Origin: DATLWN01 sp964492895
GTDB taxonomy: Bacteria; Pseudomonadota; Zetaproteobacteria; Mariprofundales; Mariprofundaceae
Assembly (NCBI GenBank): GCA_964492895.1
Contig: CAZBLR010000005.1
Coordinates: forward strand, 1 to 64,000
Direction: 5' to 3'
DNA length: 64,000 nt
Shown here one piece after another: positions 1-8,847 of this stretch. The position numbers and the translations under genes are program-made. How positions within the stretch are numbered: position 1 is the first letter of the stretch; the number at the start of each line of letters is the position of its first letter. The notes under the pieces are model-generated. The model was not told the origin of the DNA. It saw only the letters and a program-made list of their open reading frames with translations, and did no database searches.

Positions 1-1175
1 TCTTCTGGGTCGCGCGCATGATCATGATGGGCCTGAAGTTCACCGGCGAGGTGCCCTTCCGCGACGTCTACATCCATGCCCTGATCCGCGATGCGCAGGG
101 CCAGAAGATGAGCAAGTCCAAGGGCAACGTCATCGATCCGTTGAAGATGATCGACAACTACGGCGCCGATGCGCTGCGTTTCACGCTGGCGGCGATGGCC
201 ACCCAGGGCCGGGACGTCAAGCTCGACGAGAAGCGCATCGAGTCCTACCGCAACTTCATGAACAAGATATGGAATGCGGCGCGCTTCGTGTTCATGAACC
301 GCGGCGAGGCGGCGCCGGATGCGGCATTCGTGCCCGAAAGCGACGTCAACCGCTGGATCCTGGTCGAGCTCGACGCGTGCGCGCGCGAGGTGCACGCCGC
401 ACTCGCCGAGTATCGCTTCAACGAGGCGGCCGCGGCCCTGTACAACTTCATCTGGGGCACCTATTGCGACTGGTACGTCGAGGCGGCCAAGGTGCCGCTG
501 TACGGGGATGATGCGGCGGCCAAGCGCGAGACGCAGGTGGTCATGCTCACCGCGCTGGAGGGCTGGCTGCGGCTGCTGCACCCGTTCTGCCCGTTCATCA
601 CCGAGACGCTGTGGCAGGAACTGCACGGGCCCGAGGCCCGGCTCGTTGCCGATCGCTGGCCCGAACCCGGTTCCATGTCGGATCAGATGCTGGCTTCGGC
701 CCGGCGCATGCGGCACGTCAAGGACCTGATCGCGGCGGTGCGCTCGGTGCGCGGCGAGATGAACGTCAGCCCGGGCCGGCGCATCGTCGCCGCGGTGGCC
801 TGCGATCCTGCGATGCGCGCCGATTTGTCGGCGCAACTGGATCTGATCGGCAACCTGGCGCGCCTGGAGCGGCTGGACTGGCTGGAGGCCGGAGCCGAGC
901 TCGACGGGGCGGCGGTGATGCCGCTGGACGGCGCCACGCTGTTCCTGCCGCTGGCGGGCCTGGTCGACGTGGCCGAGGAACTGGCGCGCCTGGCCAAGCA
1001 GCAGACGAAGCTGGACAAGGATATCGCCATGTTCGAGGGCAAGCTCGGCAACGCCAACTTCCGGGCCAACGCACCGTCCGAGGTCGTGGCCGAGGTCGAG
1101 GAAAAGCTCGACAAGGCGCGTTCGGCCCGGGACGAGATCGAGTCGGCGAAGGCCAGGCTCGCCGCCCTGGCCTGA
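1..1175 (+). CDS. valS: Valyl-tRNA synthetase, C-terminal part (5' end outside window)
   Basis: Charges tRNA-Val with valine in the cytoplasm. The open frame enters from the left edge (first full codon at base 3), so only about the last 390 residues of a protein usually near 900-950 residues are here. The class I motif KMSKS is seen in GQKMSKSKGN near base 110. It is followed by the helical anticodon-binding domain (FMNKIWNAARFV region) and a C-terminal coiled coil of the kind that ends ValRS (ELARLAKQQTKLDKDIAMFEGKL region, with the typical NANFRANAP). The stop is TGA at 1173-1175. The next gene starts 90 bases on, and no strong terminator is seen between them. Confidence 0.96.
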   Translation, partial: FWVARMIMMGLKFTGEVPFRDVYIHALIRDAQGQKMSKSKGNVIDPLKMIDNYGADALRFTLAAMATQGRDVKLDEKRIESYRNFMNKIWNAARFVFMNRGEAAPDAAFVPESDVNRWILVELDACAREVHAALAEYRFNEAAAALYNFIWGTYCDWYVEAAKVPLYGDDAAAKRETQVVMLTALEGWLRLLHPFCPFITETLWQELHGPEARLVADRWPEPGSMSDQMLASARRMRHVKDLIAAVRSVRGEMNVSPGRRIVAAVACDPAMRADLSAQLDLIGNLARLERLDWLEAGAELDGAAVMPLDGATLFLPLAGLVDVAEELARLAKQQTKLDKDIAMFEGKLGNANFRANAPSEVVAEVEEKLDKARSARDEIESAKARLAALA

Positions 1176-1265
1176 GGGCCGGCCCCCGAGGTGTTGTCAT
1201 TCCGCCTTGCCGGGGGGAATGCCCGCCATTGACCGGCGGGGGTGATCACCTAATATCGTCCGCGC

Positions 1266-2198
1266 ATGATTGTTGCTGAGCGACTATCCCGTTACTACGG
1301 TGATCACATGGCCGTCGGCGATCTTTCCTTCCACGTGCGCAAGGGAGAGGTCATGGGCCTGCTCGGGCCCAACGGGGCCGGGAAATCGACGACGATGATG
1401 ATGCTGACCGGTTATTTGCCGCCGTCTTCCGGGGCGGCCACCGTGGCCGGCATCCCCCTCGACGATACCCTGGGCATCCGCCGCAAGATCGGTTACCTGC
1501 CGGAGAACGCCCCTTCCTATGCGGACCTGGACGTGCACTCGCATCTGCGTTTCATCGGGCGCATGCATGGTCTGCCCGCCGCCACCCTGAACGATCGCCT
1601 GGCGTCGGTGGCCGGTCTGTGCGGGCTGCGCGACGTGCTCTACCGACGTATCGACGAGCTGTCCAAGGGTTACCGCCAGCGCGTCGGCCTGGCCGCGAGC
1701 ATGCTGCACGATCCGGCGTGCCTGATCCTGGACGAGCCGACCACCGGGCTGGATCCGAACCAGATCATTGAGGTGAGGCAACTGATCCGCCGCATCGGCG
1801 AGCACAAGACGGTGCTGCTGTCCTCGCACGTGTTGTCCGAGGTGCAGGCCGCCTGCGATCGCATCATGATCATCGACCAGGGTCGCCTGCGGGCGCTGGG
1901 CACGCCGGCCGAACTGGCCGGCCAGATGCGCGGCGGCGCGGTGTTGCGCCTGCGTCTGAAGGGTGACGCCGAGGCGGTGTCGCGCCGCTTGCAGGCAATG
2001 CTGCCGGAGGTGTCGATCCGGCCCGCCGGTGCGGATCAGGCGGATGTGCTGATTCTGCAGCATGCGGACCCGGAGGCGCCGCTGGCCGAGTCGGCATTCC
2101 GGGCGGCGGTCGAGGCCGAATCGGTGATCCTGGAGATGGTCCCCGAGGCGGCCACGCTCGAGGATGTGTTCCGGCGCATGACCGGGGGGCAGGCATGA
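1266..2198 (+). CDS. ABC transporter ATP-binding protein, GldA/ABC-2 type
   Basis: 310-residue ATPase of an ABC-2 family exporter, acting at the inner face of the cytoplasmic membrane. Visible motifs are Walker A GPNGAGKST near residue 35, the signature LSKGYRQRVGLA, Walker B CLILDEPTTGLDP and the switch His in LLSSHVLSE. The C-terminal third resembles the extra domain of GldA and other multidrug/gliding ATPases. Its stop overlaps the ATG of the permease gene (ATGA, 2195-2198), so the two are translationally coupled. Together with the next three genes it forms a complete Gld-like set. The substrate is unknown, and the name gldA should not be taken to imply gliding. Confidence 0.9.
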   Translation: MIVAERLSRYYGDHMAVGDLSFHVRKGEVMGLLGPNGAGKSTTMMMLTGYLPPSSGAATVAGIPLDDTLGIRRKIGYLPENAPSYADLDVHSHLRFIGRMHGLPAATLNDRLASVAGLCGLRDVLYRRIDELSKGYRQRVGLAASMLHDPACLILDEPTTGLDPNQIIEVRQLIRRIGEHKTVLLSSHVLSEVQAACDRIMIIDQGRLRALGTPAELAGQMRGGAVLRLRLKGDAEAVSRRLQAMLPEVSIRPAGADQADVLILQHADPEAPLAESAFRAAVEAESVILEMVPEAATLEDVFRRMTGGQA

Positions 2199-2905
2199 AG
2201 CGGGTGCTGGCCATTGCCTGGAAGGAGTGGCGGCAGACCATCGATACGCCGATGGGCTATGTCGTCGCCGTGGCCTTCCTGCTGGCATCCGGCTTCTTCT
2301 TCGGCAACACGCTGTTCCTGGTCGGTCAGGCCGATATGCAGAGCTTCTTCCATGTGCTGCCGATGCTGTTCATGTTCTTCATCCCGGCGCTGACGATGCG
2401 CCTGCTGGCCGAGGAAAGGCATTCGGGCACCTTCGAGCTGCTGGCGACCCTGCCGGTGCGCCAGGTGGAGATCGTGGCCGGCAAGTACCTGGCGGTGTTG
2501 CTGCAGCTGATGCTGATGCTGGCGCTGACCCTGGTCTATCCGGCCAGCCTTTCCCTGCTCGGCAACGTCGACGGCGGCGCCGTGGCGGCGGCTTATGCCG
2601 GGGCGCTGCTGCTGGCCGGCACCTATGCCGCCATCTGCCTGTTCGCCTCCTCGCTGACGCGCAATGCGGTCGTGGCCTACGTGCTCGGCTTCGGCATGCT
2701 GCTGTTCTTCTTCCTGATCGGGCAGGCCTCGCCGGAATTCTCGTCGGCGATGCAGGACTGGCTGACGCTGGTCAACCCGGTCAGCCGCTACCAGTCCATG
2801 CTGCGCGGCGTGCTCAGCCTCGGCGACGTGGTCTTCATGCTGATGCTGGCGCTGGCCTTCGCGGGTCTGACGACATTCCAGCTCGAGCGCAGGAAGTGGT
2901 CGTGA
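2195..2905 (+). CDS. ABC-2 type transporter permease, GldF-like
   Basis: 236-residue integral membrane protein. The start (RVLAIAWKEWRQTIDTPMGY) is the amphipathic entry typical of GldF/ABC-2 permeases. About six hydrophobic stretches follow, including the conserved cytoplasmic segment LLAEERHSGTFELLATLPVR after the second of them. It should pair with the upstream ATPase. The frame overlaps the neighbouring genes by 4 and 1 bases (ATGA at 2195, TGATG at 2903-2907), so the operon is tightly packed. The cargo cannot be inferred from the sequence. Confidence 0.88.
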   Translation: MKRVLAIAWKEWRQTIDTPMGYVVAVAFLLASGFFFGNTLFLVGQADMQSFFHVLPMLFMFFIPALTMRLLAEERHSGTFELLATLPVRQVEIVAGKYLAVLLQLMLMLALTLVYPASLSLLGNVDGGAVAAAYAGALLLAGTYAAICLFASSLTRNAVVAYVLGFGMLLFFFLIGQASPEFSSAMQDWLTLVNPVSRYQSMLRGVLSLGDVVFMLMLALAFAGLTTFQLERRKWS

Positions 2906-4518
2906 TGCGCGAGGCGCCGGTGTCCGGACCCGCTGCGGAGGATCGCCGCCCGCGCCTGCGGCGCCGTGCGGTCGCCGTGCTGGGCCTGCTGCTGGTCGCC
3001 TGCGCCATCCTGGCCTTCGCGGCCCAGATGGTGCATCTGCGCTGGGACATGACCGAGGGGCATATCCATACCCTGTCGAGCTCCACACGGGCCGTGCTGG
3101 CGAAGCTGGATGACCCGATCATGATCCGGGCCTACGTGACGAAAGACCTGCCCGAGCCCTACGGGCGCATGCGCCGCTTCATCGAGGACGAGCTGCGTTC
3201 CTATCACGAGGCGGGACACGGCAAGGTCGGCTACGAGATGGTGGATCCGCAATCGGACCCGAATGTGGCCGCGGCGCTGGCCGCCATGCGCATCCCACGC
3301 GTGCAGGTGCAATCGATCCAGAACGACAAGGCGCAGATCAAGCAGGGCTACCTCGCCGTCGTGGTCGAATATCTCGACAAGAAGGCGATCATCCCGGTGG
3401 TGCAGAGCGAGCAGGGATTCGAGTACCTGCTGACCAGCAAGATCAAGCGGTTGACCGGCAAGGGGAGAACCAAGGTCGGCGTGGTCTCCGGATTCGGCGC
3501 CACGCCGCTGTCCCGTCTGCGTGCCTTCGCCCAGCTGGTCGGTGATGACTACCAGTTGGTCGATGTGCCGCTCGACAAGCCCGACGCCGTCATCCCGGAC
3601 GACGTGAAGGTGCTGGTGGTGGACGGCTTCGAGCAGGCGCCCAGCGAGCGGGCACGCTATCTGCTCGATCAGTTCCGCATGTCCGGGCGGGGCCTGCTGG
3701 TCCTGGCCGGCAATGCCAAGCCGGACCTGTCGGCGGGATTCGCGGTGCGTCCGGTCAAGCCGGAGGCGGAGGCCTGGCTCAAGGACATGGGCGTGGCCGT
3801 CGAGCCGGGGCTGGTGCTCGATACGCGGGCCACGGCCATCACCGTCAACACCCCGAACGGCAAGGTCTATGTGGACTATCCGTTCATTCCCGAGATCCGC
3901 GATATCAACCAGTCCACCCCGGTCACGCACGGCCTGAACGCGGTTTCCCTGCCTTTCGTGTCGCCGCTGGCCTGGGCGGGGCAGGCCAACGGAAGCCGCC
4001 GGGAGGTGCTGCTCAGAAGCTCCGACCAGTCGGCGCGCCAGGCCGGGCCACCGTACGACATCAATCCGCTGATGCCGCTGGTCCAGCGCTTCACGGGCGT
4101 GACCTTCGTGCCTTCCATCCTGGCCGTGGCCGAGGAGGGCCCGGCCACGTCGGCCTTCGCGAAGCCGCCGGCAGGCGCGAACGTGCCGTCCGCCAAGGAC
4201 AAGAGCGCCGACAGCCGCCTGATCGTGGTCGGTTCCCCCGGCATGCTGGACGATGAGCTGTTCAACGGAAACAGCGCCAGCCTGACCCTGAACATGCTCG
4301 ACTGGCTGGCGCGCGATGCATCCCTGATCGCGCTGCGCTCGCGCAGCGTGATCCAGCGCCCGCTGATCGAGGTCGGATCGACCGAGCGGATGGTCTGGAA
4401 AGGACTGTGGATGTTCGGCCTGCCGCTGGTGGTCGGGCTGGCCGGTCTCGGCCGCTGGCTGGTTCTGCGCCGCCGCCAGGCCGCTGGCGCCCGCCCGGTG
4501 CGGGAGGAGGCGGTATGA
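2905..4518 (+). CDS. GldG-like ABC transporter auxiliary protein
   Basis: 537 residues. An N-terminal membrane anchor (VLGLLLVACAILAFAAQM) is followed by a large extracytoplasmic domain containing the GldG hallmark of Ser/Thr-rich entry and DPIMIRAYVTKDLPEPY. A C-terminal membrane helix (MFGLPLVVGLAGLGRWLVL) and an Arg-rich tail close the protein. This is the domain set of the intramembrane protein that accompanies GldF/GldA-type exporters. The ATG at 2905 overlaps the permease stop. The open frame extends further upstream but there it lies inside the permease gene, so that extension is rejected. The gene ends overlapping the DUF4340 gene by four bases. Confidence 0.88.
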   Translation: MREAPVSGPAAEDRRPRLRRRAVAVLGLLLVACAILAFAAQMVHLRWDMTEGHIHTLSSSTRAVLAKLDDPIMIRAYVTKDLPEPYGRMRRFIEDELRSYHEAGHGKVGYEMVDPQSDPNVAAALAAMRIPRVQVQSIQNDKAQIKQGYLAVVVEYLDKKAIIPVVQSEQGFEYLLTSKIKRLTGKGRTKVGVVSGFGATPLSRLRAFAQLVGDDYQLVDVPLDKPDAVIPDDVKVLVVDGFEQAPSERARYLLDQFRMSGRGLLVLAGNAKPDLSAGFAVRPVKPEAEAWLKDMGVAVEPGLVLDTRATAITVNTPNGKVYVDYPFIPEIRDINQSTPVTHGLNAVSLPFVSPLAWAGQANGSRREVLLRSSDQSARQAGPPYDINPLMPLVQRFTGVTFVPSILAVAEEGPATSAFAKPPAGANVPSAKDKSADSRLIVVGSPGMLDDELFNGNSASLTLNMLDWLARDASLIALRSRSVIQRPLIEVGSTERMVWKGLWMFGLPLVVGLAGLGRWLVLRRRQAAGARPVREEAV

Positions 4519-5126
4519 GGCGTGCGCTGGGATGGACGGCCGCGGTGCTGGTGCTGCTCGCCGTCGGCGCGTGGGGGCTGATGCGCTGGGCCCAGCCGCC
4601 CGAGGCCCTGCAGGCGATGCCGGCCTGGCCGAGCGTGGTGCCGGGTCAGGCCGCCGACATCGTGCTGTACGCCTCGGGTCCGCAGCCCGGCCGGGTGCAC
4701 CTGGCCCGCCGGGGCGGCACCTGGCAGGCCCAGGACGGCAAGGACTGGAAGGATGCCGATGGCCAGGCGGTCAGCGATATGCTGGGGACGCTGGCCGGCA
4801 TGCGCCCGGATCGGCTGGTGACGACGAATCCCGGTCATTACGCCGATTTGCACGTGACGGATGGCGCGGACCGCATTACCGTGAAGGGCAAGGACGGCGC
4901 CACCATGCTCGATCTGCTGGTCGGCAAGCCGGGTCCGGATCTGGTGTCCACCTATGTGCGGCTGGTGGGCAGGCCGGCGGTGATGAGTGTCGATCGTTCC
5001 CTGGGGTGGCAGGTGCGGCGTTCGCTCGGCGACTGGTTGAAGAAGCAGCCGCCCGCACCCAAGCCTGCAAAGCCGACCCCGGCGGCCAAGGGCCGAAAAG
5101 ACAAACCCAAGGAGGCCGGCAAGTGA
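4515..5126 (+). CDS. DUF4340 domain protein of the Gld-like export operon
   Basis: 203 residues: one N-terminal membrane helix (ALGWTAAVLVLLAVGAWGL), an exported beta-rich domain of the DUF4340 type, and a Lys/Pro/Ala-rich tail over the last 30 residues. DUF4340 proteins regularly follow GldG-like genes, and here the ATG overlaps the GldG-like stop (4515-4518). Its biochemical role is not known in the family; a periplasmic accessory role in export is inference from position. The gene is shorter than many DUF4340 proteins, which often carry two or more copies of the domain. Confidence 0.8.
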   Translation: MRRALGWTAAVLVLLAVGAWGLMRWAQPPEALQAMPAWPSVVPGQAADIVLYASGPQPGRVHLARRGGTWQAQDGKDWKDADGQAVSDMLGTLAGMRPDRLVTTNPGHYADLHVTDGADRITVKGKDGATMLDLLVGKPGPDLVSTYVRLVGRPAVMSVDRSLGWQVRRSLGDWLKKQPPAPKPAKPTPAAKGRKDKPKEAGK

Positions 5127-5794
5127 GCCAGCCTGAACTGATCCTCTTCGATTGCGATGGTACGCTCGTGGATTCCCAGCGCCAGATCGTCGCTTCCATG
5201 CAGGCGGCGTTCGCCGACAACGGCCTGGCGTCCCCGTCCGCCGCGGCGGTGCATGCGATCATCGGGCTTTCGCTGGTGACCGCGGTCGATCGTCTGGCCC
5301 CCGGGCTCGACCCGCCCACACGCGAGGCGGTGCTGGACAGCTATCGTCGGGCCTATGTCGACTCCGAGCACTCCCTGAGCCTGTATCCGGGTGTGCAGGA
5401 GGGCCTGGCGGCGCTGTGCGAGAAGGGTTACTGGCTGGGGATCGTCACCGGAAAGTCGCGCAACGGCCTGTTGCGCGTGCTCGATCATTTCGGACTGCAT
5501 CCGCTGTTCCAGGTCTGGCGCACGGCCGATTGCTGTCCCTCCAAGCCGCATCCGGCCATGGTGCTGGAATGCATGCATGAGCTGGGCATGGATGCGGCCG
5601 CCACGCAGGTGATCGGTGACGCCTGTTTCGACATGGAAATGGCCCGGGCCGCCGGGGTCCGGGCGCTGGGCGTGTCCTACGGTGTCGAACCGGCCGAGCG
5701 ACTGATGGCGGCAGGCGCGACGCGGGTGTTCCACCACTTCGACGAGATCGCCCCGTGGTTTCCCGGCCTGGGCCGGAAAGAGTCTGCGGCCTAG
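5123..5794 (+). CDS. HAD-family phosphatase, phosphoglycolate phosphatase-like
   Basis: 223-residue soluble hydrolase of HAD subfamily IA. The nucleophile motif FDCDGTLVDS starts at about residue 9, motif II Thr is in GIVTGKSRNG, the Lys of motif III is in PSKPHPAM and the acidic motif IV is VIGDACFDMEMARAAG. This is the Gph/PPase layout, used for phosphoglycolate or other small phosphoesters. The GTG start at 5123 overlaps the preceding stop by four bases and has AGGAGG 7 bases upstream, which decides the start. Its fusion to an export operon by overlap is unusual; read-through expression is likely. The exact substrate is unresolved. Confidence 0.85.
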   Translation: MSQPELILFDCDGTLVDSQRQIVASMQAAFADNGLASPSAAAVHAIIGLSLVTAVDRLAPGLDPPTREAVLDSYRRAYVDSEHSLSLYPGVQEGLAALCEKGYWLGIVTGKSRNGLLRVLDHFGLHPLFQVWRTADCCPSKPHPAMVLECMHELGMDAAATQVIGDACFDMEMARAAGVRALGVSYGVEPAERLMAAGATRVFHHFDEIAPWFPGLGRKESAA

Positions 5795-5848
5795 GGATGG
5801 GTCGGCTATGCTAACCTGCGATCAATCGGTGACGAGGAGCGTGCGAGG

Positions 5849-8152
5849 ATGATGAAAAGGACGGTCAAGTTCAGCCTCGGCATTCTGGCGCTCGTGGTGG
5901 TGGCCCTGTTGGTGGCGCCCCTGTTCATCAACGTGGAGAGCTACAAGCCCCGCATCGCCACAGCCATCGAGAAGGCCACGGGCAGGCATGTCGAGATCGG
6001 CGAGATCCACGCCTCCCTGTTCCCGTGGATCGGCGTCAGCCTGAAGAACGTCAGCCTGGCCAATCGCCAGGGCTTCTCGTCGCGGCCCTTCGCCTCCATC
6101 GGCGATCTGGACATCAAGGTGGCCCTGCTGCCGCTGTTCAGCAAGCGCATCGAGATCAAGCGCTTCGAGGTGGACGGCTTCTCGGTTTCCCTGGAGCGCA
6201 ATGCCGCCGGCGAAGGCAACTGGCAGGGACTGGGCAGCGGCACGGGACAGCCGCAGGCCGCCACCGCGGGCCAGACCACGGCCGGTGCGCCGGAGAAGGC
6301 CGCGACCGGCACCCCGATGCGGGCGCTGGCGGCGCTGACCGCCGAATCGATCCATCTTCAGAACGGCCGCCTGCTGTGGGCGGACGCCCAGAGCGGTACG
6401 CAGGTCGAACTGACCGATCTCGATCTGCAGGTCGACGATGTCAGCCTGGACCAGCCGTTCGGATTCAACCTGTCCGGCAAGGCCGCCGGCGGCAGCTTCT
6501 CGGTGGACGGCAAGGTGGGCCCGATCGGCAGCCTGGCCTCCTTCGACGTGGCCCACCTGCCGGTGCAGGTGCATGTGAAGAGCGAACAGATGTCGCTGAA
6601 ACCGTTCAAGTCCCTTCTCGCATCCTGGCCGTCGCAGCTCGGTGCGCCGGATCAGGCGTCGCTGGGCATGGATGCCCAGTTCGAACAGCGCCCGGACGGC
6701 GTGCGGGTGACGACCGGCGGCGCCAAGCTGGCTGCCGCCTATGCACTGTCCGCCCAATGGAAGGCCGAGATGCCCGATCTCGAGAGCGTGAAGCTGGAAC
6801 AGGTGCAGCTGGCGGTCGACGGGAAGGATGCGCTCGACGCCAGTGGCAGCATCAGCAAGCTGTCACAGGGGCCGTCCTACCAGTTCACCCTGAACAGCGG
6901 CGCCCTGACCCGGGCATGGCTGTCCGGCTTCCTGCCGGCGTTGACCGACATGTATGCCGGCAATCCCTCACCATGGCAGAGCATCAAGTTCGGGGCCATC
7001 GTCACCGGCGATACGCGCGGCATGGACGTTCGCGACCTGAAGCTGATGCTGGACAACGATCTGGTGCAGGCCTCCGGCACCGTGACGTTCGGCCGGGCGC
7101 CGAGCATCCTGCTCAGGATCGCCGCCAACGACCTGCATGCGGATCCCTGGCTGCCGCAGCCGAAGCAGGCTGCGGCACAGCCCGCGGGCACGCCGGGCGC
7201 GCCGGTGCAGGGCGCGGGCGCCACCCCGTCGCAGGGCGCGGCGGCCAAGGCCACGGAGCCCGACCTGCGCTTTCTGGTGCCCTGGGATATCAATGCCCAG
7301 ATGCAGATCGAGCGGCTGATGCTGAAGGGGCTTTCCTTCGATCACCTGCGTGCCCGGCTTGTCGCCCATGACGGCAAGTTCGATCTGAATCCCTTCCGCT
7401 TCGAACTGTCCGGCGGACAGGTCAGCGAACATGCCGTGCTCAATGTCCGGGCCTATCCGGCCCAATGGAGCGAATCGGCCCGCCTCAGCGGCGTGCAGAT
7501 CGGTCCGGTGCTGAAGGCGCTGGCCGGTACCGACATGCTGGAAGGCACGCTGCAGATGGAGTCCGATACCAAGGCCACCGGGCTGCTGCCGGACCATGCC
7601 ATGCGTTCGCTGAACGGCCGCGGCCACGTGCTGCTCACCGACGGCATGGTGCGCGGATTCAACATCGCCGCGGCCATGCGCAGCCTGGGCAGCCCGGCGT
7701 CGAATGGCCCCCAGAGCACGGATTTCTCGCAGCTGTCCGGCAGCTATGTGCTGGTCAACGGCGTGGCGAAGAACGACGACCTGTTCCTGGCCTCGCCGCT
7801 GCTGCGCCTGACCGGCAAGGGCAAGGTCGACCTGGTCAACAAGACGCTGGACTACCATGTGAAGCCGACGCTGGTCGGTACCCTGGTCGGCCAGGGCGAT
7901 ACCGTGACGGCACGCAAGGGCCTGTCGGTGCCGCTGGCCATCTCCGGCCCGTTCAGCCAGCCCAAGGTGCGCCCGGACATCAATGCCGGCACCGTGATCG
8001 AGAATCTGAAGAAGGGTGGCGGCCTGGGCGGGCTGCTGCAGGGCGCGCAGCCCCAACAGCCGCCGTCCGGAAACACCCAGAAGCCGAAGACGGCCCCGAC
8101 CCCGCAGCAACAGCTGAAGAAGGCGATCGAGGGGCTGGTGCCGCGTTTCTAG
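5849..8152 (+). CDS. AsmA family protein
   Basis: 767 residues with an N-terminal membrane anchor (residues 7-27, LGILALVVVALLVAPLFI) and a long periplasmic repeat domain. The opening ESYKPRIATAIEKATGR.VEIGEI pattern and the C-terminal AsmA block (LNGRGHVLLTDGMVRGFNIA, then DYHVKPTLVGTLVGQG) are characteristic. AsmA-like proteins are bridge-like lipid-transfer proteins spanning the periplasm in Gram-negative cells and influence outer-membrane composition. A Gln/Pro/Ala-rich linker occurs near residues 440-470 and another at the C-terminus. GAGGAGC lies 9 bases before the ATG at 5849; a second ATG follows immediately. It appears to be its own unit or co-transcribed with the YciO-like gene 13 bases downstream. 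Confidence 0.9.
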   Translation: MMKRTVKFSLGILALVVVALLVAPLFINVESYKPRIATAIEKATGRHVEIGEIHASLFPWIGVSLKNVSLANRQGFSSRPFASIGDLDIKVALLPLFSKRIEIKRFEVDGFSVSLERNAAGEGNWQGLGSGTGQPQAATAGQTTAGAPEKAATGTPMRALAALTAESIHLQNGRLLWADAQSGTQVELTDLDLQVDDVSLDQPFGFNLSGKAAGGSFSVDGKVGPIGSLASFDVAHLPVQVHVKSEQMSLKPFKSLLASWPSQLGAPDQASLGMDAQFEQRPDGVRVTTGGAKLAAAYALSAQWKAEMPDLESVKLEQVQLAVDGKDALDASGSISKLSQGPSYQFTLNSGALTRAWLSGFLPALTDMYAGNPSPWQSIKFGAIVTGDTRGMDVRDLKLMLDNDLVQASGTVTFGRAPSILLRIAANDLHADPWLPQPKQAAAQPAGTPGAPVQGAGATPSQGAAAKATEPDLRFLVPWDINAQMQIERLMLKGLSFDHLRARLVAHDGKFDLNPFRFELSGGQVSEHAVLNVRAYPAQWSESARLSGVQIGPVLKALAGTDMLEGTLQMESDTKATGLLPDHAMRSLNGRGHVLLTDGMVRGFNIAAAMRSLGSPASNGPQSTDFSQLSGSYVLVNGVAKNDDLFLASPLLRLTGKGKVDLVNKTLDYHVKPTLVGTLVGQGDTVTARKGLSVPLAISGPFSQPKVRPDINAGTVIENLKKGGGLGGLLQGAQPQQPPSGNTQKPKTAPTPQQQLKKAIEGLVPRF

Positions 8153-8165
8153 CGGATGCACGGCT

Positions 8166-8783
8166 ATGCGCGTATTCGAACGTTTGCGCCTCGACCCGGA
8201 GCGGCCGCAAGGGCGCCTGATCCGCCGCGCCGCCGAGCTTCTGCGGCAAGGCGTGTTCGCGGCCGTGCCGACCGATACGACCTATACCCTGATGTGCGCA
8301 CCGGAGGCGTTTAAGGCCCAGGGTGATATCCGTCGCGTGCGCCAATTGGGAGAACGCCACCTGTGGTCGCTGGCCTGCAGCGATCTGTCCCAGGCATCCC
8401 GGTACGTGAAGATGGACAACGCAGCCTACCGCATCATGCGCCATCATCTGCCCGGTCCCTATACCTTCATCCTGCCGGCTGCATCGGCGCTGCCCAGGCG
8501 TATCTTCGGCAAGCGCCGGGACGTGGGTATCCGCATTCCCGAGCACCCGGTCTGCCGCATGCTGCTTGACGAGTTCGGTGAGCCACTGGTGGCGACGACG
8601 CTGATGTTTGCCGGGGAAGATGCGGTCGAGATCGATCCGGAGCGCATCGTGGAACGGTTAAGGGGGAATGATTGCGTCGTGCTCGATGTCGGCTGGGGGG
8701 GTATGGTGCCGACCACCGTCATCGACTTGTGCGACGCTGTTCCCGATCTGGTCCGGCAGGGTGCAGGAGAATGGCCGGTCTAA
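8166..8783 (+). CDS. YciO-type Sua5/YrdC domain protein
   Basis: 205 residues forming a single YrdC/Sua5 domain. The N-terminal PTDTTYTL and the C-terminal block VPTTVIDL followed by VRQGAG are the family signatures. The middle PGPYTFILPA matches the YciO branch more closely than TsaC, which makes threonylcarbamoyl-AMP for tRNA t6A modification. YciO itself has been linked to weak TC-AMP activity, so a role in t6A cannot be excluded, but a separate TsaC would normally be expected elsewhere in the genome. It lies 13 bases downstream of the AsmA gene. Confidence 0.85.
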   Translation: MRVFERLRLDPERPQGRLIRRAAELLRQGVFAAVPTDTTYTLMCAPEAFKAQGDIRRVRQLGERHLWSLACSDLSQASRYVKMDNAAYRIMRHHLPGPYTFILPAASALPRRIFGKRRDVGIRIPEHPVCRMLLDEFGEPLVATTLMFAGEDAVEIDPERIVERLRGNDCVVLDVGWGGMVPTTVIDLCDAVPDLVRQGAGEWPV

Positions 8784-8847
8784 ATGAAGGGTTGAGATCG
8801 GGTTCGGGAACGGTTACTTGTTCGTGTGGATCGCAAAGGAGGAGCGT

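Noticed and set aside
1176..1265. Terminator after valS (CCCGCC/GGCGGG at 1222-1240)
   Set aside because: Only 6 bp of stem and no T-run; too weak to call.
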